DNA from: Leptospira licerasiae serovar Varillal str. VAR 010
GTDB taxonomy: Bacteria > Spirochaetota > Leptospiria > Leptospirales > Leptospiraceae
Assembly (NCBI RefSeq): GCF_000244755.1
Contig: NZ_AHOO02000005.1
Span: 1,302,001-1,366,000, forward strand
Direction: 5' to 3'
DNA length: 64,000 nucleotides
Shown piece after piece: positions 25,717 to 34,806 of this stretch (position 1 is the first letter of the stretch; the number at the start of each line of letters is the position of its first letter). The position numbers were made by a program, and so were the translations under genes. A model generated the notes under the pieces. It searched no databases. It was not told where the DNA came from and saw only the letters and a list, made by a program, of their open reading frames with translations.

Positions 25717-26851
25717 TATTCATAAATTGAAATCCGAAAATCGAATTCGTATCCTATCTATAGATCTTTTGAGAGGATTGACTGTAGCCGGGATGATCCT
25801 GGTAAATAATCCTGGCACCTGGTCCAATATGTATTGGCCTCTTAAACATGCAAAATGGGACGGGTGTACTCCTACCGACTTAGTGTTCCCTTTTTTTCTT
25901 TTTGCGGTAGGAGCTTCCATTCCTTTCTCCGTATCGAATGGAATACAAGAATTTCCTAAAATACTAAAACGTTCAGTCATTCTGATCTTTTTAGGATTGT
26001 TTTTGAACTTTTTCGGAGAATGGAGTTTTTCTAATCTTAGATTTCCAGGTGTTTTACAAAGGATCGGATTCGCGTACTTTTTCAGTGCGATTGCCTACCG
26101 TGAGAAAAATTTAAAATTCAGGATCATTCTATTTTTAACCTTATTGATTTCATATTGGTATCTTCAGGAGTTTATTCCACCTCCCGGAGCTGCGGAACCC
26201 AGTATGAAAGAAGGAAAAGACTGGGGGGCCTGGTTAGATCGAGAAGTTTTCGGACAGGCACATTTATGGAAATTCGGTAAGGTCTGGGATCCGGAAGGAC
26301 TTTTGACCTCCTTTACTTCGATTGCTTCCGTATTCTGTGGGATCTTTGCGGGAGAATTTCTAAAAGTCCATTTGGAGAAAAAGGAATCTCCTCTTTCTAT
26401 TTCAGGAAAGATTGTGTTGGGCGCTTTTGCTGTGTTGGTGGTAGGCGGCGTTTGGGGGATTTATTATCCTATCAATAAAAGTTTATGGACCGGGACATAT
26501 TCTCTTTGGACAGCGGGCTGGGCCTTACTTGCAGTCTCGTTATTTCTAATTTTAGAAAAATATAATAGATTCGGATTTGGAGCTCTACAGGGCTTTCTTC
26601 TTCCTTTTGGTAAGAACGCTTTGTTAGTGTTTTTTGGTTCGGGGATATTTGCCAGGAGTTTGAATATAATCTTGGTCTCTTCTCCGGAAGGGAAAAGTAT
26701 CCCTTTGAAAAATCTGATCTATCTAAAATATTATAAAAGCTGGATAGATTCCCCGGAGTTGAGTTCCTTTTTGTATTCGATAACTGTGCTGGCTTTGTGG
26801 TTTTTGGTCCTTTTCTTTTTGGATAGAAAAAGATTATATTGGAAAATTTAA
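25676..26851 (+). CDS. DUF5009/HGSNAT-like membrane acyltransferase
   Basis: A polytopic membrane protein of 391 residues related to the heparan-alpha-glucosaminide N-acetyltransferase family (bacterial NagX-like). Key blocks: ILSIDLLRGLTVAGMILVNN, then WPLKHAKWDGCTPTDLVFPF with the conserved His and Asp, GVLQRIGFAYF, and late helices near FLLPFGKNALLVFFGSG. It should pass an acyl group to a sugar or glycan at the membrane. The first ATG (25676) lies inside the DUF2804 gene; a TTG at 25727 just beyond that gene's stop is an alternative, with the family's first motif beginning 6 residues later. Its stop overlaps the cheY stop by four bases. Confidence 0.85.
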   Translation: MSGVSRNFIDLFGSIHKLKSENRIRILSIDLLRGLTVAGMILVNNPGTWSNMYWPLKHAKWDGCTPTDLVFPFFLFAVGASIPFSVSNGIQEFPKILKRSVILIFLGLFLNFFGEWSFSNLRFPGVLQRIGFAYFFSAIAYREKNLKFRIILFLTLLISYWYLQEFIPPPGAAEPSMKEGKDWGAWLDREVFGQAHLWKFGKVWDPEGLLTSFTSIASVFCGIFAGEFLKVHLEKKESPLSISGKIVLGAFAVLVVGGVWGIYYPINKSLWTGTYSLWTAGWALLAVSLFLILEKYNRFGFGALQGFLLPFGKNALLVFFGSGIFARSLNIILVSSPEGKSIPLKNLIYLKYYKSWIDSPELSSFLYSITVLALWFLVLFFLDRKRLYWKI

Positions 26852-27216
26852 GAACCGATTAGATGTTTTACCGCTGCGAGAAGGTCCTCGTCGTTAAAAG
26901 GTTTGATCATCCAACCCTTCGCTCCTGCTTCCTTTCCTTGCGATTTCATTGCGTCGCTTGACTCGGTAGTGAGAATAAGTATTTTCATACTTTTTCCTTT
27001 TTCAGTCTTTAGGACTTCCTTAGTGAGTTCTATTCCGGTCCTACCAGGCATATTTACGTCGAAGATGCCTATATCGAAAGGTCCTTCCGATTCTATTTTG
27101 GTAAGAGCTTCGTCCGGGCCGGCGGCCTTACATACGGAATAACCTTCTTCCGTAAGAGTGAAATCTAAAAGTTTTAAAACCGTGGGAGCGTCATCTACGC
27201 AGAGTATCTTTGTCAT
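26848..27216 (-). CDS. cheY: Single-domain response regulator (CheY-like)
   Basis: A 122-residue receiver domain and nothing else. The acidic pair is in CVDDAP (residues 7-9), the phospho-acceptor Asp in DIGIFDVNMPGRTG at about residue 53, the Thr in ILILTTESS, and the Lys in GWMIKPF. Being the last gene of the cheW-mcp-cheA-cheB run, 17 bases after cheB, it is the natural output partner of CheA, binding the flagellar switch or acting as a phosphate sink. Leptospira have several CheY copies, so which role it plays is open. Confidence 0.92.
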   Translation of the reverse strand: MTKILCVDDAPTVLKLLDFTLTEEGYSVCKAAGPDEALTKIESEGPFDIGIFDVNMPGRTGIELTKEVLKTEKGKSMKILILTTESSDAMKSQGKEAGAKGWMIKPFNDEDLLAAVKHLIGS

Positions 27217-27233
27217 TTTTACCTTACCTTTGA

Positions 27234-28280
27234 TTAATTATAACTGTTTGCCGTTCCGAAACATAGTTCCGAAATTTTTTCCGGAATATTATCGAGAGAG
27301 ATTTGTTCTTTTACTCCACCCATCTCGTAAGCCTCTCTAGGCATTCCATATACTACGGATGTGGATTCGTCTTGCCCAAATGTTAATGCGCCTTTTTCGG
27401 AGAGTGCCTTGAGTCCTTTAGCTCCGTCCTTTCCCATTCCGGTGAGAAGAAAGGCGGCACAATAAGATGCCAAAGGAGATTTTGAAATTGAATTGAATAA
27501 TACGTCTACGGAAGGTCTATGGCCTGAGACCTTCTCCCTTTTGTTTATTCGAATATTATAATATGGTGGATCTCCAAGTTCCATATGATGATCCCCCCTG
27601 GCTACATAAACGTTTCCTTTGGAGATACTTTGTCCTTCCTGCGCCTCCTGTACCCTTAGGGAAGAAACGGAATCCAATCTTTCCGCAAACATTCCCGTAA
27701 AATATTCGGGCATATGTTGCACTATCAAAATAGGTGGGAGTTCTGCGGGAAGATTTCGAAGCAAATATTCAATTGCTTGAGTTCCTCCGGTAGAAGCCCC
27801 TATAGCGATCAATTTAATCTTGGAAATTGTCGAACCTGTCTGTGATTTTGTTTGAGAGATTTTTTGGTTACGATTTATAACGTCGGAAACATTTGTTTTG
27901 GCGCAGGCTCGGATCTTATTCTTTAGTTCCAATACCATTCTAAGGAAATCCTCTTCGCTTCCGTCCGCTTTTTGAACGAAATCTAAGGCTCCTGCTTGTA
28001 ATGAATCTAACGTAACTTTGGCCCCGGCTTCGGTAAAGGAGCTGAGCATAATGACTGGTATCGGGAATTTAGGCATCAGCCATTGTAGGAATTCGATCCC
28101 GCTTATATCGGGCATTTCCACATCTAACGTGATCACGTCCGGTTTGGCTTTTAGGATATCTTTCATCGCTTCGGTTGCTGTAGAAGATCCTACCACTGTA
28201 AATCTAGGATCTTCCTGCAATTGCGAGGCGATTATCTCACGGACAATCCGGTTATCATCTATGATATAAACCCTTATCAT
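27234..28280 (-). CDS. cheB: Chemotaxis methylesterase CheB
   Basis: Response-regulator enzyme of 348 residues that removes methyl groups from, and deamidates, receptor glutamates. The receiver is residues 1-120, with the acceptor Asp in VITLDVEMPDISG. The esterase triad is visible: Ser in LIAIGASTGGTQAIE, His in LIVQHMPEYFTG, and Asp in LLTGMGKDGAKG. The linker carries a Lys/Ser/Thr-rich stretch (around residues 140-155). It lies 6 bases after cheA. The matching methyltransferase CheR is not in this window. Confidence 0.96.
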   Translation of the reverse strand: MIRVYIIDDNRIVREIIASQLQEDPRFTVVGSSTATEAMKDILKAKPDVITLDVEMPDISGIEFLQWLMPKFPIPVIMLSSFTEAGAKVTLDSLQAGALDFVQKADGSEEDFLRMVLELKNKIRACAKTNVSDVINRNQKISQTKSQTGSTISKIKLIAIGASTGGTQAIEYLLRNLPAELPPILIVQHMPEYFTGMFAERLDSVSSLRVQEAQEGQSISKGNVYVARGDHHMELGDPPYYNIRINKREKVSGHRPSVDVLFNSISKSPLASYCAAFLLTGMGKDGAKGLKALSEKGALTFGQDESTSVVYGMPREAYEMGGVKEQISLDNIPEKISELCFGTANSYN

Positions 28281-28286
28281 TCTAAC

Positions 28287-30101
28287 TTATGCCATTCTTT
28301 CCAGACTTAGATTTGAATTCTCGCCGGTAGCCCCAGCGTTGGTCCCGTGGAATTTTTCGAATAAAAATTTGGTATCCAGAATTAAGCTCACTCTTCCGTT
28401 TCCTAAGATCGTAAATCCGTTCACTCCTTGGGCCTTTTGAATGGAAGTGGAAAGAGGTTTGATCACAATATTCTGATTTCCTAATACTTCATCCACGAGT
28501 ATTCCCAAGTATCTGTCCTCATTTTCTAAAATGATCAAGACTGGATTTTTACTTTTATATTCCAGCCTTTCCCTGAGACCGAGTAGATCATTGATCCGTA
28601 TCACAGGTATGTAGATCCCTCTCAGGTCCAGTACTTCTTGGTCCTTGTAAGGGTGGATTAATTTCTGATCTTTTAGACTGACCAATTCGCTGATTTCTAT
28701 CGTCGGCAGGGTGAGATATGTTCCTCCCACTTCAAAAACAGTACCTTCGATAATCCCTAAGGTGAGAGGAATTCTTAGAATGAAAGTTGTACCTTCTCCT
28801 TTTTTGGAACGTACCTCCACTTTACCGTTCAGCTTTTTGATATTTTGCAGAACGATATCCATTCCGACTCCTCTACCGGAAATATCGGTGAGTTTTTCGG
28901 CAGTGGAAAATCCGGGTGTGAATATAAGTTGGAAAACTTCCTTATCACTCATCTCTTCCGGATTTCCTTTTAGGATTCCTTTCTCTCTCGCCTTGTTTAT
29001 GATCTTTTCTCGATCAAGACCTCTTCCGTCATCCGCTACTAGGATCCAGACTTCGTTTGCGGATTGTCTTGCTTGTAGACGAATGATCCCTTTATCTTTT
29101 TTGCCAAGTTCAGCTCTTTCTTCCGACGATTCTAAGCCGTGATCAATGGAGTTCCTTAATAGATGGATGATCGGATCTTGTATGATCTCAACTACCGATT
29201 TATCTACTTCAGTGTCTTCTCCCCCGATCTTAAAATCCAATTTTTTCTGAGAACGTTTTTGTAAGTCTCGAACCAATCGATTCATTTTTTGGAATGTGGA
29301 AGATAGAGGGACCATCCTCATGGACAATGTGACCTCTTGCAGATCTCTGACGATCTTGTGGAGATGCCTGGCGGCCGAACGAAACCCTTCCAGCCTTAAT
29401 CCTTCCAATTCAGGATGATGAATTACGTTAGACTCTGCTATTACCAATTCTCCCATGAAATCCATAAGTTGGTCCAGCTTATCAGTAGTGATACGAATGT
29501 CTTTTTTTCTCTCTACTGATTGGACTTCTTGTATAATCGGATTAACTTCTGGAGAAGTAGCCGGAAGTTTTTCTACGATTGCAGGTTTGCTCTCTTCTTC
29601 AAAAAATCCGAATCCTTTTGGTGGTGGAGGATTACTTTCCTCGAAAAACCCGAATTTGTTCTCTGCAGAAGAATTTTCCTTTTCCGGACCTTTGGAAATC
29701 CGATCCAATTGTTCTTTCAATTTATTACGGATAATCTCCGTTTCCTGTTCGAAGCCTGAGTCAGTCCTTTCCTCTTCTACTCGATCGAAAATTCTACGGA
29801 GAAGATCCAGAGTTTCCATTAAGTCGTCACTGAAATCGAACTCGGTAACTTTCTTCTGATTTCTTAATATATCAAGAAGGGTCTCTCCCAAGTGAGTGAT
29901 CTTTACCACTGTTTCCAGTTTTAACAGACCGGAAGAACCCTTAAGTGTATGGAAAAAGCGAAAAGCTTTGTTTAAAGTCTCCGGGTTTCCTTGGCCTACG
30001 GTTTCAATCTCTTCTTCTAATGTTAGAAGAGAAGTTTCCGCAGAGTCGATCAGGTCGCGGGCTTCCGAAACGAATTCCGAAAGAAGATGTTCTCGATCCA
30101 T
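28287..30101 (-). CDS. cheA: Chemotaxis histidine kinase CheA (P2-less, with FGFFEE repeats)
   Basis: The 604-residue kinase has an HPt domain with phospho-acceptor His51 (FRFFHTLKGSSGLL). A linker follows, then the dimerisation domain from about residue 205 (ITTDKLDQLMDFMGELVIAESN), the ATPase (HLLRNSIDHGLE, DDGRGLDREKI, FSTAEKLTDISGRGVGMD) and a C-terminal CheW-like domain. There is no room for a P2 CheY-binding domain. The linker instead holds FGFFEES (150-156) and FGFFEEE (164-170) around a run of Pro. FGFF motifs occur in other CheA linkers to my knowledge, but their job is not settled; docking of CheY or CheB is an inference. Three bases separate it from mcp. Confidence 0.96.
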   Translation of the reverse strand: MDREHLLSEFVSEARDLIDSAETSLLTLEEEIETVGQGNPETLNKAFRFFHTLKGSSGLLKLETVVKITHLGETLLDILRNQKKVTEFDFSDDLMETLDLLRRIFDRVEEERTDSGFEQETEIIRNKLKEQLDRISKGPEKENSSAENKFGFFEESNPPPPKGFGFFEEESKPAIVEKLPATSPEVNPIIQEVQSVERKKDIRITTDKLDQLMDFMGELVIAESNVIHHPELEGLRLEGFRSAARHLHKIVRDLQEVTLSMRMVPLSSTFQKMNRLVRDLQKRSQKKLDFKIGGEDTEVDKSVVEIIQDPIIHLLRNSIDHGLESSEERAELGKKDKGIIRLQARQSANEVWILVADDGRGLDREKIINKAREKGILKGNPEEMSDKEVFQLIFTPGFSTAEKLTDISGRGVGMDIVLQNIKKLNGKVEVRSKKGEGTTFILRIPLTLGIIEGTVFEVGGTYLTLPTIEISELVSLKDQKLIHPYKDQEVLDLRGIYIPVIRINDLLGLRERLEYKSKNPVLIILENEDRYLGILVDEVLGNQNIVIKPLSTSIQKAQGVNGFTILGNGRVSLILDTKFLFEKFHGTNAGATGENSNLSLERMA

Positions 30102-30104
30102 ATT

Positions 30105-31721
30105 TTATACTTTGATTTCGCCTGAGTTCTCTTCTGAACCGGAAGAATGTTCTGACTGGCTGGTTGCCTCGGAGTCTTCTTCGATCAGCGGGAGGAAATT
30201 TTTTCCGTTGGAAGCCTTTTTGGTATCACGTTTTGCATTTCCGAATTGGGAAGCGGCATGTTTCAGATCAAAATGAGGAGCATGGAAATGCGACTTGATC
30301 GGTTGATTTGTGATCGAAGTATCTCTATCCTGCTTTTTGGATTTTCCTTTGGAGGCAATTAACACTTCTTCTCTTATCTTGATCAGAGTTCCCATTACTT
30401 CTAAAAGAGTTTCCGCCTGTTCGTTTAATTCCTTTGCGGTAGAAGCTAACTCTTCGGATGCTGCTGCATTCTCTTGAGTAGCTTGGTCTAATTGTACCAT
30501 TGCGGTATTGATCTGAGTGATACCTCTTGCTTGTTCATCTGAAGAAACGGAAATTTCTTGGATCAGCTTCGCAGTATTCTCTATACTTGGAACAATCTCT
30601 TCTATCAGTTTTCCTGCGTCTTCTGCACGTTCTACTGAATCTTTTGAAAGACCGTTTATCTCCTGGGCGGCAATTTGGCTTCTTTCAGCTAACTTTCTTA
30701 CCTCGTCGGCAACCACCGCGAATCCTTTTCCGTGTTTGCCGGCTCTCGCAGCTTCGATGGCAGCATTTAACGCTAGTAAGTTGGTCTGGTACGCGATCTC
30801 TTCTATGATGTTTACTTTTCCTGAGATCTTTTTCATTGCATTTAAGGTTTCTAAGACGGATTTTCTGCCCTTACTTGCGTCTTTTGCAGAAGATTCCGCC
30901 ATAGTGTTGGTCTCTTTTGCGTTATGTGAGTTTTGTTCAATGGTAGAAGACATCTCTTCTACTGCAGCAGTTGTTTCTTCTAGGCTTGCCGCTTGTTCGT
31001 TTGAGGATTGACTTAAGGAGAATGCGGTAGCAGAAACTTGAGCCGCCGCAGAAGAGACGGAACCTACTACTTCTAATGCAGTACTTAATGCCTTATTGAC
31101 CGAAACTGTGATCCAAACGGCGCAACCCACGGCAATCAGAGAGGAAAGGATTGGGATGAGGATCATTAAGAAGGTAGTTTCCGCATACAACTCGTCCGTG
31201 TTCTTGTTTGCATCGTCCAATTCTTTTTGGGCACGATCGATCATTTGGTTTAGGAAACCTTCCATCTTGTCCAAATAACTTCTAAGCTGTATTTGGGATA
31301 TCTGTCTTGCTTCAACGTTTTTGTTGATAAATGCGAGATCTAAGACTTTTTTTAGAGTGGCTCTATAATCTTTTTCTACTACTCTGAATTCCTCCATGTT
31401 TCTTTTACCCGCTTCTTGGAGCAGAGGATAGACTTCAGGTCCCAATTGGGATATGATTGCTAAGTTGGTTTCCGTTTCACCGATATATTTTTTCATATCT
31501 TCTTCTTCGGTAGAAAGGATTGTGTTTTTTTCCGCTCGAGTAACCTTGAGTATTGCAGTTCGCATTGCTAAGAGCATAGTCGATTTTTTAGCGGAAACAT
31601 TAACCGCTTTAGTGACTACTGCATTAAAAGTATTCAATCGATATATTGCAAATCCCGCTACGAAGATCAGCAGAACAACTACGGTTGAGAATCCTATGGT
31701 TAATTTGGCTTTGACGCTCAT
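30105..31721 (-). CDS. Methyl-accepting chemotaxis protein, HAMP-less
   Basis: A 538-residue transmembrane receptor. TM1 is residues 9-28 and TM2 about 182-207, flanking a 150-residue helical sensor like 4HB_MCP ([18 protein letters not shown]). The signalling hairpin tip is clear ([20 protein letters not shown], then [15 protein letters not shown]). After TM2 the sequence goes at once into [23 protein letters not shown], leaving no space for a 50-residue HAMP domain. QEQAAS-type methylation segments are present. A charged tail of about 90 residues ends the protein without an obvious CheR-tethering pentapeptide. It lies in the che operon, so it likely signals to this CheA. Confidence 0.94.
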   Translation of the reverse strand: MSVKAKLTIGFSTVVVLLIFVAGFAIYRLNTFNAVVTKAVNVSAKKSTMLLAMRTAILKVTRAEKNTILSTEEEDMKKYIGETETNLAIISQLGPEVYPLLQEAGKRNMEEFRVVEKDYRATLKKVLDLAFINKNVEARQISQIQLRSYLDKMEGFLNQMIDRAQKELDDANKNTDELYAETTFLMILIPILSSLIAVGCAVWITVSVNKALSTALEVVGSVSSAAAQVSATAFSLSQSSNEQAASLEETTAAVEEMSSTIEQNSHNAKETNTMAESSAKDASKGRKSVLETLNAMKKISGKVNIIEEIAYQTNLLALNAAIEAARAGKHGKGFAVVADEVRKLAERSQIAAQEINGLSKDSVERAEDAGKLIEEIVPSIENTAKLIQEISVSSDEQARGITQINTAMVQLDQATQENAAASEELASTAKELNEQAETLLEVMGTLIKIREEVLIASKGKSKKQDRDTSITNQPIKSHFHAPHFDLKHAASQFGNAKRDTKKASNGKNFLPLIEEDSEATSQSEHSSGSEENSGEIKV

Positions 31722-31763
31722 TCTTCTATCCTTGCTTTATTATAAATTTCTTTTATTGGTTGT

Positions 31764-32294
31764 TTAGGCCGGAGTTCCGGTTTCAGGGAGTTTATCATGT
31801 AGGATCTCCAACTCATCGTCTCTCAGCAGTTTGCGCACATCGAGTAGGATTTTGACGGAATTTTCTACTTTACCAAAGGAGGCGATAAAACGGTTTGCTT
31901 CTCCATCTCCCATTTTTGGAGCAGGTTCTGTGTTTTCTGAAGGGATACTAACAACTTCGCGGACAGTGTCAACGATGAGCCCAAGGCTCTCTCCTTCGAT
32001 ATTTAAGATGATTACGCAGGTTTTTTCGGTATAGGGAATGGACTCCATGTGGAATCTCAGCCTAACATCGATTAATGGAACTACTTTGCCCCTGAGATTC
32101 GTTACCCCTTTGATAAAGGCCGGCATGTCGGGAACTTCCGTGATCGGTTGCATCCCGATGATCTCGATAATATATTTGATCTCTAATCCGTATTCTCTTT
32201 CGGCCAGTGAAAAGACTAAAAATTTATTCTCTAATGTATCTTCATCATCCGCTTCGTCTTCTTCCAGAAGAAGATCTATTTCGTTTTCTGCCAT
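31764..32294 (-). CDS. cheW: Chemotaxis coupling protein CheW
   Basis: Adaptor of 176 residues that links receptors to CheA. The fold is seen in KFLVFSLAEREYGLEIKYIIEII, NLRGKVVPLIDVRLRF (the typical NLRG motif) and LGLIVDTVREVVSI. An unusual acidic N-terminus (nine Asp/Glu among the first 20 residues) precedes the domain. First gene of the minus-strand cluster; a gap of 605 bases separates it from divergent cheD. Confidence 0.94.
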   Translation of the reverse strand: MAENEIDLLLEEDEADDEDTLENKFLVFSLAEREYGLEIKYIIEIIGMQPITEVPDMPAFIKGVTNLRGKVVPLIDVRLRFHMESIPYTEKTCVIILNIEGESLGLIVDTVREVVSIPSENTEPAPKMGDGEANRFIASFGKVENSVKILLDVRKLLRDDELEILHDKLPETGTPA

Positions 32295-32899
32295 ATTTAT
32301 CCTCGATATTCTTCTTCGAATAACATTGATACTCGAAGAGAATTTGTTTTGTTTGTCTCGAATTCAACATAGCCCGTCGATTTTAACACAAAGATCGCGG
32401 GCAGACATACTAAAATAATTTATTTAAAACGATTCTTAGAGCCTTAAATTATGTCGGATCATTTTTTCGAAGCTTAGGGATCTTTCTAATACTTATGATG
32501 AATAATCCGAGTTTCGTTTTTTCAAACCGATCTTTTGCGGTTCTATCTTTTGTAAAAAACTAGACCGGTGAGATGTTCGATGGATAAAAAAATAATCCTA
32601 AAATATTTCTATTCTTTTTTGATTCCAGGCTTCTAAATTTTCGTAAGACGAACTTAACATAGAAAAAACGATACGGACTTTAAGATCTTATAAAATTATT
32701 TTAGTACTAGCTCTGAAAAAATAGAGCTAAAGGATTACTCGAGATTTTCTCGGATGAATTTTGTAGACGATTGTTCACTGTAATGCTTGATCCGATTTTG
32801 TATTTCAAAAAAACGTAAATAGATTTTCCGGAATTTCGTTGGGAATTTTCCGAAAAATATAATTTCTCTTTCTTCCTAGGAAACTGTTGTTACATTAGG
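32295..32899. other. Long AT-rich intergenic region between cheW and cheD
   Basis: About 600 bases with no credible gene. It must hold the promoter of the che operon on the minus strand, which I could not place with confidence. A hairpin TAGCTCT-GAAAAAAT-AGAGCTA lies near 32707-32728. No sigma-54 or sigma-28 type element stood out by eye. Confidence 0.5.
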
Positions 32900-32929
32900 T
32901 TGATTTTAAAAGTCGTATTAGAGTATACT
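32900..32929 (+). promoter_or_regulatory. Candidate promoter for cheD
   Basis: TTGATT (32900-32905) and TATACT (32924-32929) are 18 bases apart, a good vegetative-type promoter. It lies over the first codons of the longest possible cheD frame, so the real start must be further downstream. Confidence 0.6.
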
Positions 32930-32947
32930 ATAGCGCAGGCGGATTGT

Positions 32948-33526
32948 TTGGAATCAAATCGAGTCATTGAGAAAGAGAAAAAAATCCCGTCGGTGTTTGT
33001 TAATGTAGGAGAATGTTTGTTTTCACAAACTCCGATTGCGATGAAAACCCTCTTAGGTTCCTGCGTATCGGTTTGCTTATTCGATCCGTTCAATGGATTT
33101 GGCGGAATGAATCATATACTTCTTCCAGGAAAATCGGGCGTAGATGATTCTGCAAGATTCGGGATCAATGCTATGGAATTATTGATCAATGAATTTGTAA
33201 AAAAAGGGATCCCCAGAAGTCGTTTGCAGGCAAAGATCATCGGTGGGGGCAAGGTTCTAAGGTTAGGTCCTAAAAGCGTTCCCATTGGCGAAAGGAACGT
33301 GGAGTTCGTAAAAGAATTTTTAAGATCGGAAGAAATTTCTGTTTCCGGCGAAGAAACCGGAGGGCAATATTATAGAAATCTACGTTTTTTCACTCATACT
33401 TTCGAAGTGTTTGTAAAACGTGTACAGATCGATCTAGAGAAAAATATGATCGAGAAGAATGAAGCGGCTTATTTGGACAAAATACGGGAGAATATGCGGA
33501 GAAAAACGCCGACCACTTTCTTTTAA
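32948..33526 (+). CDS. cheD: Chemoreceptor glutamine deamidase CheD
   Basis: Deamidates receptor glutamines and in some species binds CheC. The active-site Cys and His are visible in TLLGSCVSVCLFDP and GGMNHILLPG, with a Thr/Ser-bearing IIGGGKVLRLGP region later. The family core starts at VFVNVGECLF. The longest frame starts at 32900, inside a likely promoter. TTG at 32948 has AGGCGG five bases upstream, and GTG at 32993 is a further option that would trim the protein to its core; the start is uncertain. It is divergent from cheW and followed after 59 bases by an ATPase gene on the same strand. Confidence 0.88.
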   Translation: MESNRVIEKEKKIPSVFVNVGECLFSQTPIAMKTLLGSCVSVCLFDPFNGFGGMNHILLPGKSGVDDSARFGINAMELLINEFVKKGIPRSRLQAKIIGGGKVLRLGPKSVPIGERNVEFVKEFLRSEEISVSGEETGGQYYRNLRFFTHTFEVFVKRVQIDLEKNMIEKNEAAYLDKIRENMRRKTPTTFF

Positions 33527-33585
33527 TTTCAAACGAAAATTTAGAAAGTTTGCAATTAACGATCGGCGCCGCCTAGGAGAAACGA

Positions 33586-34794
33586 TTGAATTCCCTCGTA
33601 CGCAATTTATTAGCACCCGCTATTCTTACCGAAGAGAACGGAAAAATTATAGATTCAAATGACAAGTTTGCCGAGTTGATCGGCAAAGAATTGGATGCTA
33701 CTTTCGATTACCATGATTGGATCCATCCCGTGGACAGAGAGCATGAGGCCTCTTTATGGGAAAAGGATCCTAGTCTTAAACATTATGAAATGGTAAAACG
33801 TCTGAAAAATACGGACGAGATCTATTTGGCCTATCATACGGTCACTTCAAGAACGACAGACGGGAATTTGTTAACTCTATTTTTACCTATGGAAAATAGA
33901 GTTCCTTCCGATTTCAAAAATATCTCTATCCATCCGACCGGCGAAAGCGTGAAGAAGGCGGAAATTGAAATTTATCGTAAGGCTTTAGAGTTATTCGATT
34001 GGAAACAATCTCTCAAGGATAGATATTCTTCAACGGCTTGGATGGATTCCGCTATCAAGCAGATCAATATCACTTTAATGCAGGGAACCGGTGTAGGAAG
34101 TTTGATGACTGTACTTTCTATGATACTTTCCAAAGCAAAGAAAAAAGAAGGCGCGGAATTTGTAGAAATACGCTCTAATCTTTTCGATCTTCTGCAAGAC
34201 GGGGTAGCAAGCGCTTCTAGGTTCACTAATTTTTTATCTTCCGCACAAGCACTTTTTGAGGAGAGCGAAACTCCGGATGAAGTAGGAACGGTCGCGGAGT
34301 TCGTGGACGTATTAAGGGAAGTTATCGATGATATCAGGCCTTCCGTCGCTCTCAAAGATCAGAAGATCCTCGTATCAGACAATTTGCATATTCTTTCCAA
34401 TCGGTTGAGATTTAAGAAGCCATGGATCTTCACCATTGCGAAAGAGGTTTTGATTAACGCTTTAAAATATTCTCCGGAGAAATCCAGCGTTCTAATTTTA
34501 GTTCTTCGGATCGGAGATGAGCTACAATTTAAGGTAATCAACGATCCTCCTTTTGCAGGTTATCTCCAGGAATTCCATGAGGATCTTGTGTTCGAACCCT
34601 TCTATAGGGGTGTCAAGTTTATGGACGAACGTTTTGATCAAGAACAGTTCGGAATGGGCCTCGGTCTCCCGGTCGTTAAAAAATTGGTGGAATTACAGAA
34701 TGGAAAAGTGCATCTGCAGACAATGAACCTGAATCTGGACGATACCAGAAAGGAAGGGATCTGTCTTACGATGCGTTTTCCGGTCATTGAGTAG
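33586..34794 (+). CDS. PAS-ATPase signalling protein without phospho-acceptor His (paralogue 1)
   Basis: The 402-residue soluble protein has a PAS-like sensor in residues 1-110 (NSLVRNLLAPAILTEENGKIIDSNDKFAELIG). A helical region of about 95 residues follows, then a GHKL ATPase: N box EVLINALKYSP, F box LVFEPFYRG, and G2 FGMGLGLPVVKKLVELQNG. The G1 box (VINDPPFAG) is degenerate. The helical region holds no His in an H box; it shows QGTGVGSLMTVLSMILSKAKK. The same block occurs in the convergent neighbour. Start TTG at 33586 has AGGAGA five bases upstream. Kinase activity is doubtful; an anti-sigma, phosphatase or ATP-switch role is possible. Confidence 0.85.
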   Translation: MNSLVRNLLAPAILTEENGKIIDSNDKFAELIGKELDATFDYHDWIHPVDREHEASLWEKDPSLKHYEMVKRLKNTDEIYLAYHTVTSRTTDGNLLTLFLPMENRVPSDFKNISIHPTGESVKKAEIEIYRKALELFDWKQSLKDRYSSTAWMDSAIKQINITLMQGTGVGSLMTVLSMILSKAKKKEGAEFVEIRSNLFDLLQDGVASASRFTNFLSSAQALFEESETPDEVGTVAEFVDVLREVIDDIRPSVALKDQKILVSDNLHILSNRLRFKKPWIFTIAKEVLINALKYSPEKSSVLILVLRIGDELQFKVINDPPFAGYLQEFHEDLVFEPFYRGVKFMDERFDQEQFGMGLGLPVVKKLVELQNGKVHLQTMNLNLDDTRKEGICLTMRFPVIE

Positions 34795-34806
34795 AAGATC
34801 GATCTT

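Noticed and set aside
32707..32728. Hairpin TAGCTCT/AGAGCTA as an RNA element or terminator
   Set aside because: Seven-base stem without a T tract, far from any gene end; too weak to call.
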